Under the pieces are notes generated by a model that had not been told where the DNA came from, did not search any database, and saw only the letters and a program-made list of their open reading frames with translations. From contig JASANE010019391.1 in assembly GCA_030248225.1 (NCBI GenBank), positions 18,657-82,656 of the forward strand: DNA of 64,000 nucleotides, in the 5' to 3' direction. Positions within the stretch are counted from its first letter, which is position 1. Every line of letters starts with the position of its first letter. A program made the translations under genes and the position numbers. This DNA is from Trileptium ribeirensis (taxonomy: Eukaryota > Nematoda > Enoplea > Enoplida > Thoracostomopsidae). This document shows, piece by piece, positions 32,960 to 45,268 of the stretch.

Positions 32960-33064
32960 GGGTCCAATGGACCCCCCGTCAGACTGCTGCGACTTTAATT
33001 TTTACAAGTTTTCGATGGTGATTTTCCAGCACCGCAGAAGTCTGACAGGAGGTCCAGTGGACCC
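32960..33064. repeat. Imperfect palindrome at the left end of piggyBac
   Basis: 32960-32992 and 33032-33064 are inverted copies of a 33-bp sequence (about 28 of 33 positions agree), built from a ggtccaatggacc core and a cagactgctg core. The same two cores occur at the right end of the element. The first arm ends two to three bases before a TTAA at 32995-32998, like the true right end, so it may be the end of a second, truncated copy in tandem. Confidence 0.75.
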
Positions 33065-34857
33065 ATAATATATTTTTTGGTGTTATATATCCGATATTCA
33101 GGCATTTATCTTGTATTAGTTCAGAGCACTTGTAGTAGAGAATTAGAATAATTATTAAATAACATAATTTCTAAGTACATTGACGAATTGGCTACTTGAA
33201 GCATGGCGGAGAGACGACTTACGTTGGCGCAAGCTATCGAAATGGCAGGTAATGACACAGAGCCGGCAACAGGTTTAGAAGATTCCTATGAAGCGTCAGA
33301 TATCGACAACGACGAAGAGACTAAACATCAAGTAATTGGTGACGACACTGATAGCGAAGTGGAAGGTTCACAAATCGAAGATAATGAATCAGCTGGCGAG
33401 TATGACTTGGATTACAACGCTACTGGCGATGATACTACTCTCCATACCAGAGCTCAAGAGGTGACATGGAGTTCACGCGCTCCGTCTCACCGTGGCCAAA
33501 CACACGCAGAAAATGTTATGACCTTAAAACCGGGGCCCACTAATTTAGTGCCTGGAACTTTAGACTGTCCACGACAAGCATTTGACTTATGTTTTACTCC
33601 GCTGATGATGGAAACGCTACTTCAATATACAAATCAAAAGTATCAGCAACATTGTTTGAATTTTCCGGATAGTAGGCAAGGTCAACGATTTGGAGGCTTC
33701 AACCCATTTTTACGTGAAGAAATGGATGCATTCGTTGGTTTGTTACTAATTCAGGGTGCCTTCAAACTTGGCCATACAGATGTAAATCAGCTATGGCGCC
33801 AAATTATGCCACCCCATTTTCGAGCTGCAATGTCGAGAGATAGGTTCAAGTTGTTTTTGCAATTTCTCCGATTTGACGATGCAGATACTCGCCAATTTCG
33901 ACGTCAAAATGATAAACTGGCACCATTTCGTGAGGTTTTCAATCTTTTTGCAGCACGGTGTAGACAGCTTTATATACCTGGTGAATGCGTAACAGTTGAC
34001 GAGCAACTGGTCAAGTTTAGAGGTCGATGCGGATTTCGCCAGTATATGCCAAGTAAACCCGGGAAGTATGGTATCAAGCTTTGGATTGCAGCAGATTCCT
34101 CTTCGCACTACTGTTATAACATCATTCCCTACTTGGGAAAGGAAAACGAAACTACAGCACATGGCCTCGGCCACCAGGTTGTACTAAAACTTGCTGAACC
34201 GCTTTACGGTTCTGGTCGCAATATTACTTGCGACCGGTTTTTTACCAGCATCTCTCTGACAGAACAGTTGCTCAGAAACCGCTTTACCGTGGTAGGAACG
34301 ATTATGCCAAATCGTCGCGACTTGCCAAAATTACTTTTACCAAGTGCTGCTAAAGCCGAAAAGAGAGAAGTGGGCTCAGTAAAATATGCGTTTCGTGACA
34401 AATTAATTTTGGCATCATATCAAGCTACAAAAAAGCGAACTGTACTTGTACTATCATCACTGCCGCACGATACCTCAGAACAAATTACAGGAAAACCGGA
34501 GATTATTCAATACTACAACGCGACGAAATCTGGAGTTGATTGTTTGGATAAGAAGGTCCGCCACTTTACGACTTATCGGAAAACATTGCGTTGGCCTGTT
34601 TACGAACGTTCTTGATATTGCCTGCGTAAACGCACATGTACTTTTCACGGAAAAGTACAGGGATTTACCTGGAACCGCGAAACGAGATAAAAAGGGACTT
34701 CCAAGATTAGATTTTCTGTGAAGCATTGGTGAAAGTCCTATTATGCCGCTAATTACAAAGCGGGCCCAAAACTACAGTGGACTGCATCGTGGAACGCTTG
34801 ATGCGATTGGCTGCTTTGGGGTACAAACGCCATCACTGCGACGAAATGCTGTAGGAG

Positions 34858-35486
34858 GTAAAATAGTGTAATAATTAATTTTTTACCTGTGGCTTAGGGA
34901 GTTGAATGGCTAGCTAACTTTCATCATGAAATATAATGCGTGAGTAAACTTAAGCCACGATGCTTACCATCCATTACACATAGTTTTAGAGATGATCACG
35001 AGCATTCGATCGATACGAAATTATACGTACTATCGCAAAATAGAGACAAACGCAGGTGTCAAAACCAAATCAGCGTCGCACATTAGGGTGTGTCGCGAAT
35101 TTGGAAAGTCTACTATATCAAGGCTATGCCGCATGCACAATTGTAGATACCACCGTAATACAAGATATTGTCCGTGATGCAGCGTTCAAGCACAACTATC
35201 GGCATCTAGCTAGTTTTTCATTTCGAAATAGAAAAGTAAATTTATATTTAACGTAATGGTTTTAGCTACGGCTCTATTGCTTTATTTTAATTTAGCATAG
35301 TCCTAGATTTTATCGGTATAAAAAGTTGCAGGGCTCATCATTGGTGCAGAAAAGTATCTAATAAGCGGGGCCCAAAATGTGATATAGAAAACTAAAATAA
35401 TGGTAGCCGGAAGATAGATAATAAAATGAGAACTTCAGACACTACACATAATTTGTAATTGCTTGTAAAACTTTGTATGTTTTCAG
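34858..35486 (+). other. Probable intron in the piggyBac transposase
   Basis: Donor g|gtaaaat at 34858 and acceptor tttcag at 35481-35486 join the core to the zinc-finger exon in phase (one base plus two). The interior is non-coding and contains a MITE end (34938). It could instead be an insertion that happens to carry splice-like ends. Confidence 0.6.
34938..34975. mobile_element. Solo inverted-repeat end of the 28589 MITE family
   Basis: gcgtgagtaaacttaag is identical to the terminus of the MITE at 28589-29062 (read on the minus strand from 29061), and a similar accatcc block follows. It is preceded by taat, the same flank as the complete copy. No second end was found nearby, so it is truncated or diverged. 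Confidence 0.55.
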
Positions 35487-35851
35487 ATTCAGGTGAAAAG
35501 GTCAAACAGTTGTGCTTCTTGTGTCCACGAAAGCTGAAGCGTAAGATGAGGCAAACGTGTGACCGTTGTAATCGGCATGTCTGCAACGAACATTTTACCA
35601 AACAAGTTGTTTGCGAAGAATGCTACGAACATGTCTGAGATTTTCAGGGCAACAACGTGTGACAATTATGAATGGCTTACATTAACAACGATTTCTGACT
35701 TTCTTTCTTGCCTTTTATATGCGTTATTATAGGTTTATAGATTCTGTAGAACATTAAAACTAACTTGCAACTAAATTTTTTTACAAGGGTCCATTGGACC
35801 CCCCCTTTAGACATCTACGTTTGTTGAAGAGCTCAGACTGCTGAGGGTTAA

Positions 35852-38762
35852 TACACTGCGCATGCACCACATGCGGCACAGTGAAATTGACCCGAGATGA
35901 CCGCCCATGGATAATAACACCCAGCGTTTCCGTTCACCTTTACTTGGCCGCACATCGAAAAATTATCGTTTTTTTAATTTGCTGACAGAAACATCTAAAA
36001 TGTCCTTCACACTACCATTTTTGTAAAATACGGCCTACTTATTTTATCCGTTTGTAAATTGGGTTCTCAAAGCGTCTGTGGCAGTGCAATTATTTTGCGT
36101 GTTGAATCGTTTGCGTCGTTGATCACAATCAGTTCAGTGAAATTTCATAAATACTAATCATCACTCGCGTGGCACATTTCGCCTTTGGAGACGGTTAAAA
36201 CTAGTTAGTGCTGCGGTGAGGGGAGAAGGTCCAGTTAGGCTTGCCATAAGGCTACTGTACAATATGTTAAAGTATGAAGCGTATTGAACTTCCTGCTTCA
36301 TATTCGAGATCAAATTGGTCTTGCTTGCAATATATATAAGAAAGTCAACCGAACTAGATTCTTCGCTGAGACTGTTTGATCAACATATGGTTTCTTTAAA
36401 TATCTCTCCACCTAACTATTTAACGCAATTTTGAAGCTAAAGTGATATTTCAAGACTGGAAAAGATGAGATCAGTGGAACTCGATCTGCGGTATATATAT
36501 TTTTTCCTAGTATATATTTTTTTTGACACAATGGAAGCATCCAAATCATTTCAATAGCAGATCGCTGTATATATATATATAAGTAAAGGGTTCTTCACCG
36601 GATGGTGCACCTGAGCAGCTAAACACTGCCCAATTAATTAGTGCTAAATCTCGGAATCAGAATAAATAAAATGCAGCTAATATCAGCCCGTCTAAGTATA
36701 TAATAATATCTAAATGCCAAGATGGTATCACGTTCCTGGTCTTTCAGCTCGAAATTAGTCAATTTTCAAGATATAGCGGAGATTTTGGAGCTCGAGGCGC
36801 TGGTTCAGAATATTTCTGCCATTCAGTTTGGCCAGATATTTTCAACAATAAACATTCAACAACATAATTTGTTTTTGATTTTTTGGTACTCGATGGTACC
36901 GCTTAGTGCCTAACTTTTCTCGATAAATGCATAATTTCATATATTATTCCAACGGAATTGACGAGCAGAGTCAAATGATGGTAAAATCAGCGCAGTCGAG
37001 TTCATGGGCTAATGATTTGAGCTTAGACAAAGGTGTAGGATTTCATATAACTGCCAATAACTTTAACTAAAAAATTATACATTCATAGAGAAAATTTTTC
37101 TTCGAAATTTTGGGCATCGACTGAGGACCATAATTGGTATCCCAAAATATCAAAAAAGTTTAAATGTGACCACAATGGGTATATTCTGATCCAGTTCGTC
37201 AAGCTGAGTTGTATACCACAATATCGCTCTCTTCAAAATGTCCATTTCTAGTTGGGTGAGTTTTCTAACAAAAACCTCACTTTTCTGTTTGTGGAATATA
37301 ACTATTCACGGATTTATCAACCGAGCAGAATGTCGATATCTGCCGAGACAATATTTTGGCACGTAACGGCAGAACGATACTAATTCCGATTACCGCGTGC
37401 GGCCGTTAGAAGTTTCTAACAATTTCGTAGTGTAAACTTGATTTTGGAGATTTTTGACTATAAAAGTGAAAATTGTCGGTCAGAACATCTCGAAAGGACA
37501 GAATATTTGATGAATTTTTATCATTTTCGATGTGAAGTGCATTATTTAAAATACTTCAGCTATTGCACATAAAGAACACACCAGATATACTTTCGTACAT
37601 TAGGGGTCACAGTTTTCGTAAATAGATCAGTGGCACTTAACGGTGCGCACAGTTATCGAACAAAAACACCTATATATATTCCAAAAATGAAAAAAATTAC
37701 ATCACTTTGTGGCGTTATCATGACAGATCGCTCCGCAATAGCAAATGTACTGTCACAATTTGGGGCGACTCTTCTGGTACAAATTGAGCACGGCATTAGC
37801 TAATGTGCTGTGTGAAAACGGAAAAGTTCACAACTTTGAGACGGACAAACTAAAAAATCTTCTTTTTGCTGTACTGTCCTTGGTTTGCCACAAATCTGAT
37901 ACCCAAACTGGCAGATTTGAATCTTACGGCGTTTTCTAGTTTTTATATTTTATTTTCTCATTTATTTTGCGTGTATATATAAGGAATTAGGCATTTTTTT
38001 ACCTTATTGTAATCTTGACCTTCACAGATGTATGTTGCCCTTTGAATTAGCTAAGGCAAACAAAATTTTATTCATGATATAAACGAAAAACTAAAGCGCA
38101 CACAAATGCAAATGAATTAGTGCACATTATTGCACTACATACATCAAAATGGTGAAATGATAAACAACTTTCGTATGGAACTAATGATTATATATACTAT
38201 ATATATCTGAAATGAAGTAGAAAAATTGCTATTCATTGAATTTTTAGTAACTTACAAATATAAAAGTATCGTTACAACTTACAAACCTAAATTAAAAGGT
38301 TGGATAAAGTGATACGTATTTTGTACGTGACCAAATATGGTATATATACTACATGCAGCCTGTTAATTATCTAATATTAAACCTATTATAATTTCTCCAC
38401 ATAATTGCATGCATTACAAAATTTTTACAATTCCTAAAATCATATATATAAAACATGTTTAGAAAATATGGCCAGTCAAGGACAAAACCATGATGAGTTT
38501 TACTAACAGATCTTACTGAACAGTTTACACTTACATGCATACATTTCTGAGCTATTATGGTACGTACAGGGAACATCACAAGGATCTGTAATGGCGTTAT
38601 ATAACGTTTAGTAAGATAAATACAGGTTATGAAAACTCTAAAATGTAAGAAAAATGAAAAAATTGTTAAATAAATTACAAAATTACGAATGTATTAGCGT
38701 CGCTATTTTACTGAGACCAGAGATGTATCACTACACACAATAGATATATAGATAATGAAAGT
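35852..38762. other. AT-rich stretch without a recognisable gene
   Basis: No open frame above about 70 codons and no recognisable domain. It contains short TA runs (36490-36580, 38180-38210). No structured RNA or inverted-repeat element was identified. Confidence 0.5.
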
Positions 38763-39460
38763 GTTAACAGCGCGAAATAACAAAACCAGTATCATAGACG
38801 TGTCTGTAAGTATGCGTTATAGTTACAGTTTGTAAAGATGTCATATTTTTTTTATTTAATTACACACTTTGTAAAGACCTTACATTTTTTATTTATTTAA
38901 GCCGATAAGCGTCAGATTTTGTTACTGTACCCTATCGACTTCGAAATCCCTGGCAGCCTGGAAATTTTGAAGACGTATCATAAACGTTCGAATTTCTATC
39001 CAATACTAAACGATCAAGTAATTTTTTCAACTGGACGAGGTTATAAATGTGTATTTATGCCAGGCGCGCTTCAACTGCTGACCAGCAGAGATAGGAGAAA
39101 CCCTGTTAACAGCGCGAAATAACAAAACCAGTATCATAGACGTGTCTGTAAGTATGCGTTATAGTTACAGTTTGTAAAGATGTCATATTTTTTTATTTAA
39201 TTACACACTTTGTAAAGACCTTACATTTTTTATTTATTTAAGCCGATAAGCGTCAGATTTTGTTACTGTACCCTATCGACTTCGAAATCCCTGGCAGCCT
39301 GGAAATTTTGAAGACGTATCATAAACGTTCGAATTTCTATCCAATACTAAACGATCATTCGTTTACGATCAAGTAATTTTTTCAACTGGACGAGGTTATA
39401 AATGTGTATTTATGCCAGGCGCGCTTCAACTGCTGACCAGCAGAGATAGGAGAAACCCCG
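38763..39460 (+). repeat. Tandem duplication, two copies of 342/355 bp
   Basis: 38763-39104 is repeated from 39105 with near identity, starting at gttaacagcgcgaaataac in both. The second copy has a 14-bp insertion near 39358 and one T fewer in a T-run. gttaac is shared at the junction. Each copy holds an open stretch preceded by an acceptor-like tatttatttaag (first copy 38900-39122). That stretch encodes about 70 residues beginning DKRQILLLYPIDFEIPGS, which I do not recognise. The insertion breaks that frame in copy two. Whether it is an exon is unknown. Confidence 0.9.
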
Positions 39461-42400
39461 TGCTAGTGAGTCCGTATCAATTTGGCTCAACCTGTTGCTG
39501 AATACAAACCTGGTCGTTATACAGCACAATTATATATTGGCACTTAAGGTAGTCTCTTTTCTATTGAGTTTATATTGCGATTCAAATATAAATTATTTGA
39601 AATAAATCTTTATAAAATTTTTAATTCACAATACTGAGTATTTCAAAATTTCTATAAATATCAGCAATTTCAAGAGTTCCGAAATTTGTTATGAAGAAAA
39701 GCTGAGTACCCATTACCTAATATTTTCTCCGCACCTGTGACACAAGATAATATGTATACATGTTCACATGAGGGTTCACTCAGTCACTGTTATAAGTCCT
39801 CATTAATAATCTCCGCCATGTATTAGGTTATCTAAAACTACCTCAGTAATTTTTTGTAAATTATTGCTGTTATGCGGAGCCGTCGGTGCGGTTTGGCTGA
39901 AAATTTATTAAATACTACACGAATCGTGATCTGAGATATCGTGTTGGCGCCACCTTTCAGCTATAGATAAGGAAGCACAAAACTCTTTAGTGCAAAAATG
40001 CTGTTCTTGTTACTGGCTACAGGCTGGCAATAATATTATGGTACACTGTTTCGTTTACTCGGTACATACATTCATGCGATATTGCAAAAGAAGTAGCATT
40101 CCTGTCCGAAACCTTCCAACAAGCGAAAAAATGAGAACAAATTTTGTGTCTGAATATAAAATTAATACTACATAAATAACATGTTAACGCAGTAGTTTTT
40201 TTATATCCTGGGTGTGGAAAAACCGTAACCTTATCCCGTATGAATCATGTATTTCAAACAGTGCTGAGCAAACTTATGACGCAACGGCGGATGGAATCCA
40301 TATCGTTTTCATGAAATATTGCACGTGAGTTTATTCGTCCGCGATATTTAGGAGTTCGGTTCCTTAAGGAAACTCACAAAGCGAATGGACAACACAAGCC
40401 CTACAACAAACAACTGCTAAGAGAGTTATCGAGTTGCCTCGCAACATACGCTGTTACACCCGGGTGATTATGTGGAAAAGGATTACAATCTTTTCATAAA
40501 ATTGTCTTTGTATAATGGCACAAAAACAAAGTATGTAGTCCCTTTGTAGATGGAACAGTGGTTTAAAAACATTTTTTGGGCAAAGTTGTGTGTTGTTAGT
40601 TATTTTTTAATCAACTTAGCTTTTTGAGGCACACATATCATAAAGACAACAAGTTGTCCCTTTCAGTACCTGTGAACCTGAGCGACATGGAAAATATAGA
40701 GAATTGCTTGAGATTGAGAATGCAAATTAGCAGGAAAAACAGTAAAAATGAGACCCAGTAGCACTGACAATGAGAGTTACCTAATTTCTGATGGTGTATT
40801 AATGCATCCTGTCTTATGAAGCAAAAAGGTTTCACCTCGTATTCCGTAATTTAAATCAGATAAATGGTATTTATGTTATGCAATAACATTGTTATACCAA
40901 TTTATGTCAAATTTACTTGCCGTAAAAAATTCTGTTTGTTACAGGGATTTCGACGCTCTCGAAACAAGTAAAACGGAATTTTGACAAACAAGGGAAAATC
41001 GAAATTGGAAAACCACGGGAACCCCGAATAACGGACTAAAAATCACCGGTTGGGCTAAGGTATCTGTGATTCCCTTAATTATTTTTACTATATCAAGAGG
41101 CCATAGTGTAAAGTTATGGTTTATTTATTGTGTATATACATCTTAATACATATACTATTTTGTGATCGCTCAGTCATACCGAAAACTAGAAGCACACTTC
41201 TGGAGAACGGAACAATAATTTGACATTCCTTTCATAATTTGACATTCCTTTCATCGACGATCGCTAGCACAGCTAATAAACTTGTAAATTTATAACTTGT
41301 TAGACACATATCGAAACAAATGCTATAAAACTATAGATTATAGTCACTCAACATTACATGTTCTTCGCGAATAACGTTTGTTTTAGCATTCTGCAAATAA
41401 AAAGTTATTAATGTTAAAATAAGCTTGTGACAGAGAATTTACTCACAATATAGTAAGCGCGAAATGCGCTTCAAAATGTAGTTTCTAAGTAGGTTTTTCT
41501 GTTTCTTGGATGCATCTAAAGCATCGTTCTTCTTACTCCAGACAGATTGATTTCAAAAATTCAATATTATTCGGTACAAACGAATGTAGACACAAACCAA
41601 CGTTGTCATGATTATGATCGAACGAACTTTTTTTGAGTTCGTTTCTGAACGATCATAAGCGCAAACCGCGCTGTAACGTTCGTTTATAATGGAACGCGTT
41701 ACGGTCGTTTTTTGCGCCCATATTTTTGCCCGTAACTATACTTTTGTAGAAAATTTGCCGCTGATTTAAAAAGTCGAGCCAGCGCTGTTCTCTGACTTTC
41801 CGAGAAAACGTTATGTACCTTTAAAAATCACGCAAAGTATTGAAAATTCAATATTATATTGGTCGTTGCAAGCAAGTAGTTACTTTCTATGCATCACGTG
41901 CTTTTATGTACTACTAATGTTTTTACGTAGCACTTCCAAAAACAAATAGTAAGCTCGCGCTCATTAATCAACTTTAGCTTACATACGTGTACGAATAAAT
42001 TAATTTACTCCTACGGTTGGCTCATCGAGCATAAGATTCAATAAAATACATAACTTTTGTATTATACGGTAGCGTTACAGCTACAGGGAACGGACGCTAC
42101 TAAATATCTTTTAATCTTATATTAAAGTTGCTGCTGTTGCTTTTAATAGAAAGCTGTCACCTGCTTCTTAAAATTTTTTATAAAGCAACTACTACAATGT
42201 AAACCCCGAATGTACTGCTGTGAAGATGTTTTTACTACTAGTGAAGCTCGCTTGCGAGTCAGAATTCGAGTGGTGAGAACAATCCCCGAAGTCTGTTGTA
42301 GAAAGAACACACAAACAAAGCCTACGCACAGTACGCAGGTGCAGCATTATATAAACCGTGAATGATGAGTCATAGTTAAGCCCGCCTCTTTTAATAGCCA

Positions 42401-42589
42401 ACGTATGCAGTAGACAAAACATCATACGAGTACAAAAACAATGAACTAACAATTTAATAATTCAATAAAACCCTAAATTGACAGTGAAAAGAACGTTAAA
42501 GAATTCAAACCGACACTTGAGAAAAATGTGATTTTTCATACCAAGTATGAAGCAGAAGTGTGAAAAATATTTGCCGCACAATATTTTTG
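39461..42589. other. AT-rich stretch without a recognisable gene
   Basis: Only short open frames with no recognisable motif. Composition is AT-rich throughout. No clear inverted-repeat element or RNA gene was seen. Confidence 0.45.
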
Positions 42590-43125
42590 ACACTCGCAAT
42601 CAGATTGTTGGCCCAGAAAACCCCATATCCGACACTAAAACCAACAATAAGCACACATTAGGTGCATTTCCCACGACTTTCCACCAAATATGAAATTTGG
42701 CGCCAACTATAAGCTTATAGACTCCAGATTGGGAAGCAGTTGAAAAACTTGTTATGTATCATTGGAAAGCCCTGGTAAAGCTACATGGAATAGGCCTATT
42801 AGTCTGCGGATACCTCGTTTACTTATTGAGAAAAGTCGCAAAAACTGGAGGGGGTGCCCGAAAAATGGGCCAAAATTACGTCATTTTGCCCCATAGCTTT
42901 TCCCACGGGAAAAAATTCAAAAATCGGGCTCCGTCATTACACCTAAATCGACCATTGTGGTTCGAATGAGCTATCTTGCATCAAAATCCGCCCAACTGTT
43001 ATCGAGATCCAGGTGTGACAGATACACAGACACACACATACAGGACCTCCTCAACCCCCCTCCAGAGCCAAAATTGAAAATTCTCGTCAAACTCGCTCGC
43101 TTCGCTTCTCTCTCTCATTCCACTC
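42590..43125 (+). repeat. Dispersed repeat related to copies at 56300-57620
   Basis: A stretch with ggttcgaatga, a cccaactgttatcgagatcc-like block, then cagatacacagacacac resembles 56960-57030 and 57520-57600 (ggttcgaatgaa, cgttcccgag, tacacacagac). The same order in three places indicates one repeat family of unknown class. Confidence 0.5.
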
Positions 43126-43146
43126 GAATTCAATTAATGGTGATTA

Positions 43147-44270
43147 TGCGTCGTTCACATTAAGTTGCGTGCACCTACTGCACACGATTACGCAAAGAAA
43201 CACAGTGTTCGTTACACTTCGGTTGTCGCTACATTGCAACTTCGATCTTATTTGTCGCTACAAGCTTCGTGCTACAGTTGGCATTTTATAACGACACCTG
43301 TAGCGAGCACACACCTTAGGGCAAATGTCATTTTGACCAAGCGAGCTCCGTCAACATTTTATGTTGTAGCACTTTTTGGCGTTATCTAATGAAAAGATAG
43401 TGACCACTTTTGTAATCGATAGCTAAGTCTGCTATAAAATACTTAAACAGCACCAGTTTTCGAACTATATTCTGCTTAGAAATTGACAATTAAGTGCACT
43501 GACTATATTTCAACCATAAAACTTTTACATACAAGGACGGGCAGCCCCTAGGAGACATGAACATAGGCTCGATACCACTGTCAAAGGGTATAACGCTTTC
43601 CACTCTCACTTATGTGTGAGATATTAACTCTGGTCAGTCATGTTATGTGTAAACTTGTAACTTTGTAGCCAGGCTCCACTGGCAAATAGAATTGTTGAAC
43701 ATTTTCCAACCGTTTCGCGCTCCTCCAGTCCAACATGTCAATTAGATACTAGTTACTATGGTCAACCGCATCATGCTTACTCTAGTAACTGCCTGTCCCA
43801 ACAGTACACTGGCAATCAGAATTTTTGAAGTTTTCAAGAATCAGAAGTCTCGATAAACATTTTGTTCAAACATCAAGCTGCTCGTTACACAGCGGTCAGT
43901 AATCTCCGTTTGTGTGACAAGGCTGACGTGTGCTTTTGTCAGCTGTTGTTACATTGCTGTGCAGCAACAACTAGCATTTCTGTTACAGATGCAGTGCAAA
44001 AATATTATTCTTCATTACACCATCGTGCGGCAGCAGTTATTGACCGGCGACAGTGCGGAGTGCAATTTTAAACATTGTTGTTACAAGACGTGTAACATCA
44101 ATCGCAATGTGCGCTACAGACGTGGTTATAAAATGCCGATTGTTGTACGACACTTGTAGCGACAAATAAGATCGAAGTTACAATGTAGCGACAAACGTAG
44201 TGTAACGAACACTGAGGTTATTTGCCTAACAGTGTGCAGTAGGTGCACGCAACTTAATGTGTAAGACGCA
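43147..44270. mobile_element. Harbinger-like non-autonomous transposon, 1.1 kb
   Basis: Long imperfect terminal inverted repeats of about 120 bp: left from tgcgtcgttcacattaagtt (43147), right ending aacttaatgtgtaagacgca (44270). Shared blocks continue through gtgcacctactgcacac, cagtgttcgttacac and gatcttatttgtcgctacaa. TTA lies directly outside both ends (43144-43146, 44271-44273), matching the TWA target duplication of PIF/Harbinger. The interior has no transposase, so any movement would need enzymes in trans. Confidence 0.85.
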
Positions 44271-45130
44271 TTACTGATACTTATGCAACTAATTTTTAAT
44301 ATGCATGCCACGAATCCGCTGTGGACGCTATAAAAGACTTGATTGTTAGTCACAGTCAAAGAGTGGAATTGACCTGACCTGACTATTTATATAGTTGCTG
44401 GTCCACTGTGATCACAATGTCGGTTTTCCTACAATTACTGCTTAATAAAGACATCTTCTTTTGAATGTATGGCATTATTTAATAGTAAAGCTTGTAGTAT
44501 GCAAGCCAATATAGTACCAATGGTTACTATGTTTACACATTACGTTCGTTATTTTCTGCCTCCAGGATGTTAACTTACTTAATAGCATAATGATGGTATA
44601 TGTCTGTTTGCAAAATTTGTTTTTTACATTTGGTTTCTTAAAATTATGAATATAAGTTTCTAACTATAAACTTTGTGTACATTTTGCATCACAAAAAATG
44701 TTAAATGTCCACAAATTTCTACGTATTTCATTTCACACAAAATGATAAACGTTGATATAATCTTTGGAAGCAAAACACTGTTGAAGTTGAACTAAGTTGA
44801 AGCGTGACTGACACTATCTTACCATATTGACAAAGAAGGTGAGTAGTGAAAACAACCAAAAATGTTGATGAATATACCGTTTACCCAAAATTAAGCAAGT
44901 AAAATTGTACTCGTTTTCCACACATCAAGTTGTTCCTATTGTTCTAACAACGTAATTTATTATATACTTTGCAAAAGATTGAACAAATATACAAAGTAAG
45001 CATAACAGAAGAATGAGTTCCGCAAATTTAATCTCAGAAAAACAGGTATATATGATAAAACATCTGAATTGAAGATATTTACCCAAAACTACGATTAATA
45101 TCGCCCATCGTTGAAGAGTTTATAATCTTA
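44271..45130 (-). other. Downstream flank and probable 3' UTR of the Tudor gene
   Basis: Non-coding. The part next to the stop codon (45131) is presumably 3' untranslated sequence of the minus-strand gene. No other gene seen. Confidence 0.5.
44956..44961 (-). terminator. Candidate polyadenylation signal of the Tudor gene
   Basis: Minus-strand AATAAA, 170 bases after the stop codon at 45131-45133. It is the nearest canonical hexamer I noticed; the cleavage site is not determined. Confidence 0.4.
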
Positions 45131-45268
45131 TTATTGACCGTCGCATGGATCGAGCGCCAAACCTTCTTTAATCAGCCAGTCACGAAGCTTGATTTTATCG
45201 CCGCCGTCGATTGTAACATACAAATCAACGATTTTCAGTTCATCATCATAGTCATCCAAAATAACTAC
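45131..45268 (-). CDS. Last coding exon of the Tudor gene
   Basis: 45 codons plus stop. The acceptor ttttaag precedes GTAGTT at 45268. It completes the staphylococcal-nuclease-like half of the sixth Tudor module (VVILDDYDDELKIVDLYV, then the KLRDWLIKEGLAL motif typical of the end of such modules). Confidence 0.9.
   Translation of the reverse strand, partial: VVILDDYDDELKIVDLYVTIDGGDKIKLRDWLIKEGLALDPCDGQ

Larger units (their letters stand above)
33203..35638 (+). pseudogene. piggyBac transposase, broken
   Basis: Cut-and-paste DDD transposase. ATG at 33203, then an acidic N-terminus of about 110 residues. The DDE_Tnp_1_7-type core follows, with Asp in VTVDEQLVKF (about 33991-34020), Asp in NITCDRFF (about 34221-34244) and a third Asp in SGVDCLDKK (about 34531-34557). 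The first frame runs to TGA at 34613-34615. Coding resumes in another frame from about 34600 (NVLDIACVNAHVLF), showing a one-base deletion. That frame meets an in-phase TGA at 34719-34721 and continues to about 34857. A likely intron follows. The C-terminal Cys/His zinc finger (CFLC, CDRC, CNEH, CEEC) is at 35506-35623, with stop TGA 35636-35638. All key residues remain, but the copy is inactive as written. Confidence 0.9.
32950..35851 (+). mobile_element. Decayed piggyBac element
   Basis: Encodes a broken piggyBac transposase. The right end reads cagactgctgaggg directly against TTAA (35848-35851), the target site used by this superfamily, with a subterminal gggtccattggacccccc block at about 35788-35805. 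The left side has matching subterminal blocks (32960-33064), but I could not find a clean left terminus abutting TTAA. Confidence 0.8.

Noticed and set aside
40920..41050. Possible exon after ttgttacag near 40940
   Set aside because: Only a short open stretch with no downstream donor in phase and no recognisable product.
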